A DNA stretch of 64,000 bases from Paraburkholderia nodosa DSM 21604 (GCF_000519185.1 NZ_JAFA01000025.1:1-64000); one strand, 5' to 3'; positions 49,172-58,680 are shown, counted from the first letter of the stretch. The notes: generated from the letters alone by a model not told the origin. A program made the numbers and translations.

Positions 49172-50683
49172 ATGCAGCCCTATTCCGATTCCGCAGACGT
49201 GGTCCACTTCATCGGCGGCAAGACCGAGCGCGGCGCGGGCGACCGCACGCAAGCGATCTTCAACCCCGCGACCGGCGCCGCCGCGCGCCGCCTCGTGCTG
49301 GGCGAAGTCGCCGACGTGGACGCCGCCGTGGCGAGCGCGAAAGCCGCGTTCCCGAAGTGGCGCGACACGCCGCCCATTCGCCGCGCGCGCGTCATGCTGC
49401 GGTTTCTCGAGCTGATGAATCGTCACGCGGACGAACTCGCGGCGATCATCACGGCCGAGCACGGCAAGGTCTTCTCCGACGCGCAGGGCGAAGTGGCGCG
49501 CGGCATCGACGTGATCGAATTCGCCTGCGGCATTCCGCAACTGCTCAAGGGCGACTACACCGAGCAGGTTTCCACGGGCATGGACAACTGGACCGTGCGC
49601 CAGCCGCTGGGCGTGGTGGCCGGCATCACGCCGTTCAACTTCCCCTGCATGGTGCCGTGCTGGATGTTCCCGGTGGCGCTCGCAGCCGGCTGCACGTTCA
49701 TCCTCAAGCCTAGCGAGCGCGACCCTTCGGCTTCGCTGTTCATGGCGCGTCTGCTCAAGGAAGCCGGCCTGCCCGACGGCGTGTTCAACGTCGTGCAAGG
49801 CGACAAGGTCGTGGTCGACGCCCTCCTCGCGCACCGCGACGTGAAGGCCGTGAGCTTCGTGGGCTCCACGCCGATCGCGAACTACATCTACGAGACCGGT
49901 GCGAAGCACGGCAAGCGCGTGCAAGCGCTCGGCGGCGCGAAGAACCACATGGTCGTGATGCCCGACGCGGACCTCGACAAGACCGTGGACGCCCTGATCG
50001 GCGCGGGCTACGGGTCGGCCGGCGAGCGCTGCATGGCGATCTCGGTGGCGGTGCTGGTGGGCGATGTGGCCGACAAGATCGTGCCGCGCCTCGCCGAGCG
50101 CGCGCGCAGCCTGATTGTGAAGAACGGCATGGAAGCCGACGCGGAAATGGGCCCGATCGTCACGAAGCAGGCGCTCGAGCGTATCGAAGGCTATATCGCG
50201 ACCGGCGTGGAAGAAGGCGCGAAGCTCGTAGTGGACGGGCGCGGCCTCAAGGTGCCGGGCCACGAAGCAGGCTTCTTCACCGGCGGCACGCTGTTCGACA
50301 ACGTCACGCCCGAGATGCGCATCTACAAGGAAGAAATCTTCGGACCGGTGCTCGCCTGCGTGCGCGTGAAGGACTTCGCCGAGGCCGTGCAGCTGATCAA
50401 CGATCACGAATTCGGTAACGGCGTCGCCTGCTTCACGAGCGACGGCCACGTGGCGCGCGAGTTCGGCCGCCAGATCGAAGTGGGCATGGTGGGCATCAAC
50501 GTGCCAATTCCGGTGCCGATGGCATGGCACGGCTTTGGCGGCTGGAAGCGCAGCCTCTTTGGCGACATGCACGCATATGGCGAAGAAGGCGTGCGCTTCT
50601 ACACGAAGCAGAAGTCGATCATGCAGCGGTGGCCGGAAAGCACCGAAAAGGGTGCGGAGTTTTCGATGCCGGTCGCGAAGTAA
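49172..50683 (+). CDS. mmsA: CoA-acylating methylmalonate-semialdehyde dehydrogenase
   Basis: This 503-residue aldehyde dehydrogenase has MmsA/IolA features: VVAGITPFNFPCMVPCWMFPVALAAGCTFILKPSERDPSAS, FVGSTPIANYIYETGA, ALGGAKNHMVVMPDADLD, and catalytic Cys287 in SAGERCMAIS. EEIFGPVLACVRV and WHGFGGWKRSLFGDMHAYGEEGVRFYTKQKSI follow. It converts methylmalonate or malonate semialdehyde to propionyl- or acetyl-CoA with CoA and NAD, in valine, beta-alanine or inositol breakdown. GAGGAGATG precedes the ATG. No mmsB neighbour is present. Confidence 0.96.
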   Translation: MQPYSDSADVVHFIGGKTERGAGDRTQAIFNPATGAAARRLVLGEVADVDAAVASAKAAFPKWRDTPPIRRARVMLRFLELMNRHADELAAIITAEHGKVFSDAQGEVARGIDVIEFACGIPQLLKGDYTEQVSTGMDNWTVRQPLGVVAGITPFNFPCMVPCWMFPVALAAGCTFILKPSERDPSASLFMARLLKEAGLPDGVFNVVQGDKVVVDALLAHRDVKAVSFVGSTPIANYIYETGAKHGKRVQALGGAKNHMVVMPDADLDKTVDALIGAGYGSAGERCMAISVAVLVGDVADKIVPRLAERARSLIVKNGMEADAEMGPIVTKQALERIEGYIATGVEEGAKLVVDGRGLKVPGHEAGFFTGGTLFDNVTPEMRIYKEEIFGPVLACVRVKDFAEAVQLINDHEFGNGVACFTSDGHVAREFGRQIEVGMVGINVPIPVPMAWHGFGGWKRSLFGDMHAYGEEGVRFYTKQKSIMQRWPESTEKGAEFSMPVAK

Positions 50684-50700
50684 CGGTTGTTGGTAAGAGA

Positions 50701-50731
50701 AAAAAGCCCACTTCGCGTGGGCTTTTTTTTT
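50701..50731 (+). terminator. Rho-independent terminator of mmsA
   Basis: GCCCAC (50706-50711) and GTGGGC (50717-50722) pair around TTCGC, with A5 before and T9 after. This is a textbook intrinsic terminator 18 bp after the mmsA stop. The A/T symmetry also lets it serve the convergent small gene. Confidence 0.92.
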
Positions 50732-50750
50732 GGTTCACAAGCGGGTGGCG

Positions 50751-51068
50751 TTACATCTGCCCCCGCCGCGAGCAGATCTGGGCGATGCGCGAGATCGCGG
50801 ACGGTTCCCTCGCGCCCGGCATATTCTGCAGAATGCACTCGTGATATACCTTCTCGCGCGGCAGCAGCATTTCGCCGTTCCGGTACAGCGCGTAGCACGA
50901 GCGCTGGATATAGTTCGACGCCACCTCGTTGCGGGCGTCGCGCAATCCAGCCAGCATGCAGTCATCATAGGACGACTGACCATCGGCCAGCGCCGCATGC
51001 GCGGCCAGGAGGCCCAGCAGGCCAATCGCAGTCCGCAGGGTGAAACTCCATCTGCCATTCTTTGCCAT
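50751..51068 (-). CDS. VF_A0006-family four-cysteine periplasmic protein
   Basis: The protein has 105 residues from the ATG at 51068. A signal peptide (TLRTAIGLLGLLAAHAALA) is followed by the four-Cys pattern YDDCMLAGL...IQRSCYALY...YHECILQNMPGAREPSAISRIAQICSR. That matches small exported VF_A0006-family proteins of unknown role, which probably form two disulfides in the periplasm. It ends 20 bp from the terminator shared with mmsA. Confidence 0.8.
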   Translation of the reverse strand: MAKNGRWSFTLRTAIGLLGLLAAHAALADGQSSYDDCMLAGLRDARNEVASNYIQRSCYALYRNGEMLLPREKVYHECILQNMPGAREPSAISRIAQICSRRGQM

Positions 51069-51285
51069 GACGTTCCTTATTATGCTTCTTGTCTGTCTGC
51101 GTGAATTTGCGTGGCGTGGACACTGGCCTCGCAGTCGCAGCAGTGTATCAAAGGACGTCATTCATGCTTTGATGGAAGTGTCACCTGGGAGTCGGCATTG
51201 GTCTCATGACGACTTCGGTATTGCGAGGTTCGTACGAGGCTCATGCGATTGAGGGAATACTGCTGCAAACGGAAGGAGTCGCCCC

Positions 51286-52350
51286 ATGACGGACACCGCT
51301 TCGCCGCGCCGCAAGCGCACGGCGCGTTTCGTGGAGATTGCCGAAGCTGCGGGCGTGAGCCCCGCCACGGTGGACCGCGTGCTCAACGAGCGCGGCAGCG
51401 TGTCCGCCGCGATGCGCGCGCGTGTCGTCGCGGCCGCCCGCCAGCTCGGCGTGCCGCGCGTGCTACCCGAAACGCATCACGGGCTGGTGCATATCGACGT
51501 GCTGCTGCCGCAAAACAGCGCGCCGTTTTTTCAGCGCCTGACGCTGGGCCTCGAGCGCTCCATGCAAATGCTCGACCGGCGCATCGTGCTGCACCGGCAG
51601 TTCCTGCCCGAAGCCGACGACGACGTGATCACGCGCGCCATCCTGCGTCCAGACTACAAGCGCGCGGGATTGATCATCACGACGCATGACACGTCGGCAG
51701 TGCGAGACGCGCTGCGCACGGTCATCGCGCAAGGCGAGGCCGTGGTCACCATGGTCACCGACATCGACCAGGTCGAACGCGTGCATTACGCGGGCATCGA
51801 CAACCGGCTTGCGGGCCGCACGGCGGGCTATTTCGTCGGGCGTCTGGCAAAAGAGCCGGGCCGCGTGCTGTTGATCTGCTCGCGCAAGGACTATCACGCG
51901 CATATCGAACGGATCAGCGGGTGCCGCGAACAGCTGGCCGAATCGTTTCCGCACCTGGTTTGCGACGAAGAGGCCGTGGAAACGTTCGACGACGTGGACC
52001 TCTGCCATCGCGCGGTGCTCACGTCGCTCAAGCGCGGCGGCGTGGTCGGCATCTACAACAGCGGCTATGCGTCGGCGGGAATCGAGGCCGCGTTGCGCAA
52101 GGTGGGCGCGACGGGAAAGATCGTGTGGGCAGGCCATGAGATGCTCGACCTGCACCGCCAGTACATCGAGCAGGGGACGATGGATATCGCCATCGATCAG
52201 GACCCGGACGGACAGGTCATCTCGGCGTTGCAGCACGCGCTGAATGCATGCGGCGTGCTCGAAACGCCCGCGCCTCCCGGGCCGGTGGAGTTCCGGATTT
52301 TTTGCTCGGCGAATGTGAGGCGCAATCCGTATCTGGGCGTTGGGAATTGA
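51286..52350 (+). CDS. LacI-family transcriptional regulator
   Basis: The protein has 354 residues. The HTH is RFVEIAEAAGVSPATVDRVLNERGSVSAAMRARVVAAARQLG (~14-56). The periplasmic-binding-like effector domain includes HIDVLLPQNSAPFFQRLTLGLE, ITTHDTSAVRDALRTVI, GIDNRLAGRTAGYFVGRL, VGIYNSGYASAGIEAALRKVG and MDIAIDQDPDGQVISALQHAL. It responds to a sugar-like ligand by family. It converges, with a 10-bp gap, on the isomerase gene, which is the likely target together with the FAD reductase. Confidence 0.94.
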   Translation: MTDTASPRRKRTARFVEIAEAAGVSPATVDRVLNERGSVSAAMRARVVAAARQLGVPRVLPETHHGLVHIDVLLPQNSAPFFQRLTLGLERSMQMLDRRIVLHRQFLPEADDDVITRAILRPDYKRAGLIITTHDTSAVRDALRTVIAQGEAVVTMVTDIDQVERVHYAGIDNRLAGRTAGYFVGRLAKEPGRVLLICSRKDYHAHIERISGCREQLAESFPHLVCDEEAVETFDDVDLCHRAVLTSLKRGGVVGIYNSGYASAGIEAALRKVGATGKIVWAGHEMLDLHRQYIEQGTMDIAIDQDPDGQVISALQHALNACGVLETPAPPGPVEFRIFCSANVRRNPYLGVGN

Positions 52351-52360
52351 ATGGCTGGTT

Positions 52361-53224
52361 TCAAGCCGCGGCACTGTCGCGCGTAGATTCCTTTTCGACC
52401 TCGTGCCACAACTCGCGAATCCAGTCGCGCATGAGCAGCGATTCGCGCCAGCGGTCGGTCGTGTCGTTGCCATCCGGCCCGATGATCGCGTAAGGCTGCG
52501 GCCCCAGCTCGCAGGTGAACGCGAGCGTGTCGTCCGCGCCCGCTCGCTTGCGCCACGAACGAAAGCCGTAGCGCCACCAGTCGAGAAAGAGATCCACCCA
52601 TTTGCGGTGCGGCGCGAAAGAAAGCTCGATCTGCACCTGCTCGCGGCTCGCCACGCGGCCATGAAACGCCCACGATGCGTCGAGTATGCGATGCATGAGC
52701 GCGTGATTCTCCTGCGAAACCGGCCACGCGAACTCGCGCCCTACGAGGTAGTGCGAAATGTCGCCAAGCAGCTTGAGGTCCGGCCGCGCGTCGAGCAGAT
52801 CGAGTGTGAAATACAGATCCGTCGTCATGCGGTCGCGATGCGTTTCGATGTAGACCGGTATCTCCACCTGCTCGGCCAGCCGCTGCCAGCCGTCCAGCAA
52901 GGCGAGCGCCTCGCGCTGCGTGCGCGGGCGCACGTCGGGCTGCAGGTCGACGTGGTGCAGGCCGAATTCGGTTGCGAGTTCGAGCACCCGTTGCAGGTCG
53001 TCGACGGTCGTCGGGAAGCATTGGCCTTCCGCCGCCAGCCCGTATGTCTTGCGCAGTTCCGCGAGGCGCTTCACGTCCTCGCGCTGCGTGCAATGCGCGC
53101 TCACGCCGTCGAAGCCCGCTTCGGCGATCATCCGCACGTTTTCTTCGAGCGTGCGCTCGTAGCCATCGGTATGGCGGCGTTCCATCGACCAGAGCGACTG
53201 GAACACCAGGAGTCGTTGCGCCAT
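52361..53224 (-). CDS. Sugar phosphate isomerase/epimerase-like TIM-barrel protein
   Basis: The protein has 287 residues from the second of two adjacent ATGs; the upstream one at 53227 is only 2 bases from GGAG. It has an AP-endonuclease-2/xylose-isomerase-like barrel: MIAEAGFDGVSAHC, LELATEFGLHHVDLQPDV, VPVYIETHRDR-type strand (PVYIETHRDRMTTDLY), LKLLGDISHYLVG with metal-type Glu, Asp and His ligands, and a C-terminal FTCELGPQPYAI. It starts 19 bp after the FAD reductase gene, so the two form an operon. The substrate is unknown. Confidence 0.88.
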   Translation of the reverse strand: MAQRLLVFQSLWSMERRHTDGYERTLEENVRMIAEAGFDGVSAHCTQREDVKRLAELRKTYGLAAEGQCFPTTVDDLQRVLELATEFGLHHVDLQPDVRPRTQREALALLDGWQRLAEQVEIPVYIETHRDRMTTDLYFTLDLLDARPDLKLLGDISHYLVGREFAWPVSQENHALMHRILDASWAFHGRVASREQVQIELSFAPHRKWVDLFLDWWRYGFRSWRKRAGADDTLAFTCELGPQPYAIIGPDGNDTTDRWRESLLMRDWIRELWHEVEKESTRDSAAA

Positions 53225-53243
53225 CATGTCTCCGTTTTTGGTA

Positions 53244-54491
53244 TCAAAGCAGGCTCTTGAGCTTGATCTCGGGCTTTGCCAACGCAGTTGGCAAAGCCTC
53301 GGGCGCGATCGAAACGCCGCGCTCCACCAGCATGCGCGCGAGCTTCATGTCTTTGGCGAGTGCACTGGTGGGCCCGAAGCCGCTCGCGCCAACGAGGCGC
53401 GTGTCGATATCCAGTTCGAAATGGATCTGGGCATCGCTGCCGATCGGCCGCACGATGGAACTCACGCCAAGCGCGGGCTCGCCCGCCACCTGCAACTGGT
53501 GGTCGTACTGATCGGACCAGAACCAGGGAAGCTCGCGATATGCGTCGTGCGCGCCGAGCATGTTGTGCGCCGCCACGCGTGCCTGGGTTTCTGCGTTGTG
53601 CCAGGTTTCCTGGCGAATACGATGCGAACCGAAGCGGCTTGGAAACAGCGCGACGTCGCCAGCGGCATAGACGCCGCGCGCCGAGGTCGCAAGCGCTTCG
53701 TCCACGACGATCCCGCGCTCGACTTCGATGCCCGCCTCGCGGGCAAGCGCATCGGCAGGCTCGATGCCAATGCCGACGATCACCGTATCGGCGCGCAGCG
53801 TCTCGCCGTTTTCCAGCAGTACGTCGAGCGTGCCGTCGCTCAGCCGCTCGAATGCCTGTGGCGCGCAGTTCAGGAGAATGCACACGCCATTGCGTTCGTG
53901 CAGCGCTTGCGCGCGCGCCGCGATCACGGCGGGCACGGCGCGGCCCATCAGCCGCGTGCCGCCTTCGATGAGCGTGACGTCGCAGCCGCGCGCGCGTGCC
54001 GAGGCCGCGACCTCGAGGCCGATGAACCCGCCGCCCACCACGACGATGCTCGACCCCGGCGCGAGCCGCGGACCGATGGCCGCTGCATCGTCCAGTGTGC
54101 GCAGGCTGAGCACACCCGCGAGCGTTGCGCCGGGAATGGCCAGCTGTCTCGCGTGGCCGCCGGTGGCCAGTAGCAGCGCCTCGTAGGCCAGGGTCGCGTC
54201 GTCGCCCAATTGCAGCGTGCGTGCGACAGGGTCGATCGCCTGCACGGTCGCGACGATGTGCTCGACGCTATCCTCGCGCCACGCCTCGGCTGGCCGCAGG
54301 CCGCATTGCGCGGGGCTGCGTTCGCCCGTGAGGAGGGCTTTGGAAAGCGGCGGCCGCTCGTACGGCAAATGCGGCTCAGCGCCGATCAGCGCAATGCGCC
54401 CGCGCCACCCTGCTTCGCGCAATGTCTGAGCAGCGCGGCCGCCGACATGGCCCGCGCCGACGATCGCCATCACCCGTTCCGTGGTCGTCAT
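53244..54491 (-). CDS. FAD-dependent NAD(P)H ferredoxin reductase-type oxidoreductase
   Basis: The protein has 415 residues from the ATG at 54491. FAD motif VGAGHVGGRAAQTLR is at the N-terminus, NAD motif VVVGGGFIGLEVAASARARG near 150, and GVYAAGDVALF near 270. A Reductase_C-type domain follows (WFWSDQYDHQLQVAGEP). Such proteins usually feed electrons to a ferredoxin and Rieske oxygenase or P450. Here no ferredoxin or oxygenase is adjacent and the downstream partner is a TIM-barrel isomerase. Confidence 0.92.
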   Translation of the reverse strand: MTTTERVMAIVGAGHVGGRAAQTLREAGWRGRIALIGAEPHLPYERPPLSKALLTGERSPAQCGLRPAEAWREDSVEHIVATVQAIDPVARTLQLGDDATLAYEALLLATGGHARQLAIPGATLAGVLSLRTLDDAAAIGPRLAPGSSIVVVGGGFIGLEVAASARARGCDVTLIEGGTRLMGRAVPAVIAARAQALHERNGVCILLNCAPQAFERLSDGTLDVLLENGETLRADTVIVGIGIEPADALAREAGIEVERGIVVDEALATSARGVYAAGDVALFPSRFGSHRIRQETWHNAETQARVAAHNMLGAHDAYRELPWFWSDQYDHQLQVAGEPALGVSSIVRPIGSDAQIHFELDIDTRLVGASGFGPTSALAKDMKLARMLVERGVSIAPEALPTALAKPEIKLKSLL

Positions 54492-54648
54492 TGCGTGTCT
54501 CCCTGGGCGTTCACGCCGCTTCCGCTTGCTCGAACTCGTTCCATGTCGCGCGGGCCGCTTGACGTGATCTTCGAGCGGCAACGTCTTCCTGGGATCAAAC
54601 ATAAGCGGCGCGCCTGTCGCGCTCAACGAAAACCTTGATGAAATTTCG

Positions 54649-55602
54649 TCAATTTCCGTCCGGGTGGGTGAAGTCCAACGGGTCCGGGTGGTCCTGTTGC
54701 GCGCCGAGCATGCGCGAAATATCCGCGACGAGCGCATCCACGGCCACGCGCACCTTCGACGGCATGTGCCGCGCCTTTTGCCGCACGACGTGAACTTCGT
54801 CGCCCATCACACTCTTGCTGTCCATGACGAGTTCGAGTCGCCCGTCGCTCAGATACGGGCCCATGAGCCAGCACGGCAGCCACGCGAGACCGGCGCCGGC
54901 GGCGGCCGCATCGGCGATCGCCAGCAGGTCGTCGAAGCACAGCCGCGACGCGAGGCGGCACTCCTCGACTTCGCCCCCGGGGCCGCGCACGCGCCACGCC
55001 GGGCTCTGTCCCGCGCGGCCATACGCGATGCCGGTATGCGTGGCGAGCGCGGCGACGTCCGCGGGCTTGCCGTGCTGCGCGAGATACGCCGGCGACGCGC
55101 AAATGCCCATGCGCTGCACACCGAGCCGGCGCGCGACGAGCGTGCCGTGGTCGGGCAGCGTGCCGATGCGCACGGCCAGATCGAACCCGTCCTCCACGAG
55201 ATCGGCCACGCGGTCGCTGAACGAGAGTTCGACATTCAGATGCGGATGCTCCTCGACGAGCCGCCGCACCACGGGCGCCACGCACTGGCGCCCGAACAGC
55301 ACCGGCGCGCTGATCCGCAAGCGCCCCGCAGGCTCGCGCCGTCCGTGATCGAAGGCGGCTTCCACGGCGCTCAGCTCGCCCAGCACGCGGCGGCACTGCT
55401 CGTAGTAGGCGTGGCCTTCGTCGGTGAGGCTCAAGCTGCGCGTGGTCCGCTGCAGCAGGCGCACGCCCAGGCGCTGCTCGAGCCGCGCGACGATCTTCGC
55501 CACCGCCGAGCGCGTCACGCCAAGGCGCTCGCCCGCGGCGGAGAAGCTGCCCGCGTCTACCACGTCCACGAATTCGGCCACGCCGCTCAGGCGGTCGTTC
55601 AT
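54649..55602 (-). CDS. LysR-family regulator, divergent from MDR oxidoreductase
   Basis: The protein has 317 residues from the ATG at 55602 (GGGAG upstream). The HTH is MNDRLSGVAEFVDVVDAGSFSAAGERLGVTRSAVAKIVARLEQRLGVRLLQRTTRSLSLTDEG. The substrate domain includes LRISAPVLFGRQCVAPVVRRLVEEHPHLNVELSFSDRVADLVEDGFDLAVRIG. It is divergent from the MDR gene across 110 bp, the usual lysR-target arrangement, and upstream of the FAD reductase on its own strand. Confidence 0.94.
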   Translation of the reverse strand: MNDRLSGVAEFVDVVDAGSFSAAGERLGVTRSAVAKIVARLEQRLGVRLLQRTTRSLSLTDEGHAYYEQCRRVLGELSAVEAAFDHGRREPAGRLRISAPVLFGRQCVAPVVRRLVEEHPHLNVELSFSDRVADLVEDGFDLAVRIGTLPDHGTLVARRLGVQRMGICASPAYLAQHGKPADVAALATHTGIAYGRAGQSPAWRVRGPGGEVEECRLASRLCFDDLLAIADAAAAGAGLAWLPCWLMGPYLSDGRLELVMDSKSVMGDEVHVVRQKARHMPSKVRVAVDALVADISRMLGAQQDHPDPLDFTHPDGN

Positions 55603-55712
55603 ATCCCCACTCCCTTTGTATCCTTTACGGCGACAACCAAGCTCCGGAATCTCGCCAATGTCGCCTCGCAAGCAACACTATCATAGGTGCTCCCACTCGT
55701 ACTGGAGCAGTC

Positions 55713-56729
55713 ATGAACGCATGGAAACTGAAGGCCGGCAGCGGCCATGGCGCACTCGCGCGCGCCGACTTCACGCCGCGCGCGCCCGGCCCGCATGACG
55801 TGGTCGTGAAGATTCACGCGGCCTCGCTCAACTATCGCGACCTGATGTTCGCGCGCGGCGATTACCTCGGTCTTGTCGACGCGCCGCTCGTGCCGGTCGC
55901 CGACGGCGCGGGCGAAGTAGTCGAAGTCGGCGCGGCCGTCACGCGCTTCAAGCCCGGCGACCGCGTGATCAACACCTACTTCCCGCACTGGGTGGATGGG
56001 CCGCCCGCGCCGTGGAAAGTGCGCGAGACGCCCGGTGCGCAATTCGACGGGGTGCTCGCCGAACGCTTCGTCGCTGCGGAAACCTCGCTCGTTGCGATTC
56101 CCGCGCACCTGAGCTACGAGGAAGCCGCGACGATCTCGTGCGCCGGCATCACCGCCTGGAACGCGATCTTCGCCGATGGCGGCGCACGGCCCGGCGCGAC
56201 CGTGGTGCTGCTCGGCACCGGCGGCGTGTCGATCTGGGCGTTGCAGCTTGCGCACGCGGCGGGCTTGCGGACCATCATCACATCGTCGAGCGACGAGAAG
56301 CTCGAACGCGCCCGTGCGCTCGGCGCGAGCGAGACGATCAACTATCGTTCGCACCCCGAATGGCAGGATGAAGTGCTGCGGCTCACGGGCGGCGAAGGCG
56401 CGGATATCGTCGTGGAAGTGGGCGGACGCGATACGCTGCCGCGCTCGGTGGCCGCCGCGAAGATGGGCGGGCTCGTGTCGATCATCGGCGGCGTGACGAG
56501 TTTCGCGGGCCCCGAACTGGGGCTGCTATCGGTGATCGGCGGAATCAGGCGTCTGCACGGCATCATGGTCGGCAGCCGAACGATGCTCGACGACGTCACG
56601 CGTTTCGTCGCCGCGCAGCAGATTCGCCCCGTGGTGGATCGCGTGTTCGCTTTCGACGAAGCGCCCGAGGCTTACGCGTGGCTGGAAGCCGGCAAGCATT
56701 TCGGCAAGGTGGTGATACGCGTGGCTTAA
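55713..56729 (+). CDS. Zinc-independent MDR alcohol dehydrogenase/quinone oxidoreductase
   Basis: The protein has 338 residues of the medium-chain dehydrogenase fold: VKIHAASLNYRDLMFARGDY, LVPVADGAGEVVEVGAAVTRFKPGDRV, SYEEAATISCAGITAWNAIF, the nucleotide motif LLGTGGVSIWALQLAHAAG and GASETINYRSHPEW. NYRD in place of a CxH motif shows loss of the catalytic zinc site, as in quinone oxidoreductases. The cofactor is probably NADPH. It is likely controlled by the divergent LysR. It ends before a terminator hairpin shared with dctM. Confidence 0.92.
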   Translation: MNAWKLKAGSGHGALARADFTPRAPGPHDVVVKIHAASLNYRDLMFARGDYLGLVDAPLVPVADGAGEVVEVGAAVTRFKPGDRVINTYFPHWVDGPPAPWKVRETPGAQFDGVLAERFVAAETSLVAIPAHLSYEEAATISCAGITAWNAIFADGGARPGATVVLLGTGGVSIWALQLAHAAGLRTIITSSSDEKLERARALGASETINYRSHPEWQDEVLRLTGGEGADIVVEVGGRDTLPRSVAAAKMGGLVSIIGGVTSFAGPELGLLSVIGGIRRLHGIMVGSRTMLDDVTRFVAAQQIRPVVDRVFAFDEAPEAYAWLEAGKHFGKVVIRVA

Positions 56730-56751
56730 CAGCACGTAGGCAGAAAAGCGA

Positions 56752-56774
56752 AGCGGGCACGCCAGGTGCCCGCT
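56752..56774. terminator. Terminator hairpin between convergent MDR and dctM genes
   Basis: AGCGGGCAC (56752-56760) and GTGCCCGCT (56766-56774) form a perfect 9-bp stem around GCCAG in the 68-bp convergent gap. It lacks a clear U-tract. Confidence 0.65.
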
Positions 56775-56797
56775 ACGTTCTACAGGTACCGGTCGCT

Positions 56798-58150
56798 TTA
56801 GAAAACCGGATGCCCGTTGATCAGGCTGGGCAGCCATGTCGAGAAGAACGGAAAGTAGGTGACCAGATTGATCGCGCTAAAAATCGCGAGATAGTATGGC
56901 CACGCGACCTTGGTCGTTTCCCCGATCGACACGTCGCCGATTGCACAGCCGATGAACTGCACCGAGCCGATTGGCGGATGCACGAGGCCGAGCGCGCAGT
57001 TCAGCAGGATCATGATGCCGAACTGCACCGGGCCCACGCCGCTATGCATGGCGAGCGGCAGGAACAGCGGCGTCGTGATGAGGATGTGCGCCGCCATGTC
57101 GATGAACGTGCCCAGAAACACCTGGATGACGTTGATGTAGAGAAGCATCAGCCAGGGAAGCGTCGTGGCATGTTCGAGCACGCGCTCGATGGCCTCCGGA
57201 ATCTCCAGATAAGCCATCTGATAACGCAGCATGTTCGACACCGCGATCAGCAGCAGCACGACGCCCGTGGTCTTGGCTGCGCGCGAGAGGGCGAAGAACA
57301 GCTTCTCCTTCGTCATCGAGCGATACACGACCACGGTGAGCGCGAGCGAATACATCACGGCAATCGCGGCCGCTTCTGTTGCGGTCGCAATGCCCCGCGC
57401 CACGCAGAAGAGAATGATCGCGATCACGAGCAGCCCGGGCAGCGCGCCGAGGAACGCCCGCACCACGGCGAGCCAGCCCGGAAACACCTGCAGCCTGGTC
57501 GAGCCGTCCGCGCTGCGCGGATAGCCGAAGCGGCGCGCCTGCCAGTACGCGGCAACCAGCACGAAGCCCATCACCCACAACACCGGCAGCAGGCCCGAGA
57601 ACAGCAGGTCGCCAATCGAAACGCCGCTCATCTGCTGGCCGTTCAGTGTGCCCGTAATGCCTTGCGCCGCGAACGCGTAGATGATCATGTTCGTCGAGGT
57701 GGGCATCAACGCGCCCGCCAGCGACGAGTGCGTCGTCACGTTGACGGCATAGGCCGCGCTATAGCCTTCGCGCTTCATGAGCGGAATGACCACGCCGCCC
57801 ATGGCCGACGTGTCGGCGGAAGGCGAACCGGAAACGCCGCCGAACAGCGTGCACGCGACGACATTGGCCATGCCGAGACCGCCGCGAAAATGCCCCACGG
57901 CGGCCTGGGCGAAGCGCAGGATGCGGTCGGCAATGCCACCGTGCAGCATCAGCTCACCGGAGAAGATGAAGAACGGCACCGCAAGAAACGAAAACGCGTT
58001 CATGCCCGAGATCATCGACTGCATGGCAGTCGCGGCCGGCAGTCCTTCGTAAAGGTACGTGCTGACGCAGGCGAGACCGAGGGAGAAAGAAACCGGCACC
58101 CCAACGGCGAGGAGCACCAAAAAACTGAGCGAAAGAATTGCGAGTTCCAT
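56798..58150 (-). CDS. dctM: TRAP transporter large permease (DctM), probable uronate uptake
   Basis: The protein has 450 residues and about twelve hydrophobic segments. DctM signatures are VPVSFSLGLACV, AVPFFIFSGELM, GMANVVACTLFGGVSGSPSADTSAMGGVVIPLMKREGYSAAYAVNVT, FLGTFIDMAAHILITTPLFLPLA and CALGLVHPPIGSVQF. It forms the sodium-driven membrane channel with DctQ. The start at 58150 is 7 bp after the dctQ stop. Ligand assignment to uronate rests on linkage to udh and the shared operator. Confidence 0.94.
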   Translation of the reverse strand: MELAILSLSFLVLLAVGVPVSFSLGLACVSTYLYEGLPAATAMQSMISGMNAFSFLAVPFFIFSGELMLHGGIADRILRFAQAAVGHFRGGLGMANVVACTLFGGVSGSPSADTSAMGGVVIPLMKREGYSAAYAVNVTTHSSLAGALMPTSTNMIIYAFAAQGITGTLNGQQMSGVSIGDLLFSGLLPVLWVMGFVLVAAYWQARRFGYPRSADGSTRLQVFPGWLAVVRAFLGALPGLLVIAIILFCVARGIATATEAAAIAVMYSLALTVVVYRSMTKEKLFFALSRAAKTTGVVLLLIAVSNMLRYQMAYLEIPEAIERVLEHATTLPWLMLLYINVIQVFLGTFIDMAAHILITTPLFLPLAMHSGVGPVQFGIMILLNCALGLVHPPIGSVQFIGCAIGDVSIGETTKVAWPYYLAIFSAINLVTYFPFFSTWLPSLINGHPVF

Positions 58151-58157
58151 GTGTGCC

Positions 58158-58637
58158 CTACTTTGCCTTGCGTACGAACAGTGCCAGCAGATGCTCGAGC
58201 GAAAACAGCACGATGCAGGTGCCGGCCACGATCGGAATGACATAGCGCACCGCTTCCGGCACGCCGAGAATCGCGATGCGGTCGTCCATGGTCGTTTCCG
58301 CCATTTGCAGGCAGCCGACGAAAATCGCCACGCCAAGCGCCATCAGGCAGAGGTGCTGGAACGCTTCCGCGATCCGTTGTCCCCGCGGGGAAAGCTTCTT
58401 GACGAGCGAATCGAGACCGATATGCCCGCGCTCGCGCACCTTGAGCGCGGCGCCGAACATGGCGATGGTGACCACCAGCAGCAGCGCGATCGGCTCGACG
58501 AAATCGGGTGCGCTCTCGAACACGTAGCGCATGATCACGCCGTAGAAGACGAGCACCGTCAGCGCGGCGAGTGCGACCGAGGCCAGGATCGTCAGCAGGC
58601 GAAACAGCAAATCGTTGGGAAGTTTCAGGAAAGTCAT
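58158..58637 (-). CDS. dctQ: TRAP transporter small permease (DctQ)
   Basis: The protein has 159 residues with four transmembrane helices (TILASVALAALTVLVFYGVIMRYVF, FVEPIALLLVVTIAMFGAALKVRERGHIGLD, HLCLMALGVAIFVGC, VIPIVAGTCIVLFSLEHLLALF), typical of DctQ. It assists DctM. The gene follows dctP by 78 bp containing a strong hairpin, and dctM begins 7 bp after it. Confidence 0.93.
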   Translation of the reverse strand: MTFLKLPNDLLFRLLTILASVALAALTVLVFYGVIMRYVFESAPDFVEPIALLLVVTIAMFGAALKVRERGHIGLDSLVKKLSPRGQRIAEAFQHLCLMALGVAIFVGCLQMAETTMDDRIAILGVPEAVRYVIPIVAGTCIVLFSLEHLLALFVRKAK

Positions 58638-58680
58638 GATCCATCCTTGCACGGCACACACTGCACAACTGCGTTTTTCC

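Noticed and set aside
49097..50572. 491-codon open frame on the minus strand
   Set aside because: It is antisense to mmsA, His/Arg-rich and without recognisable domains.
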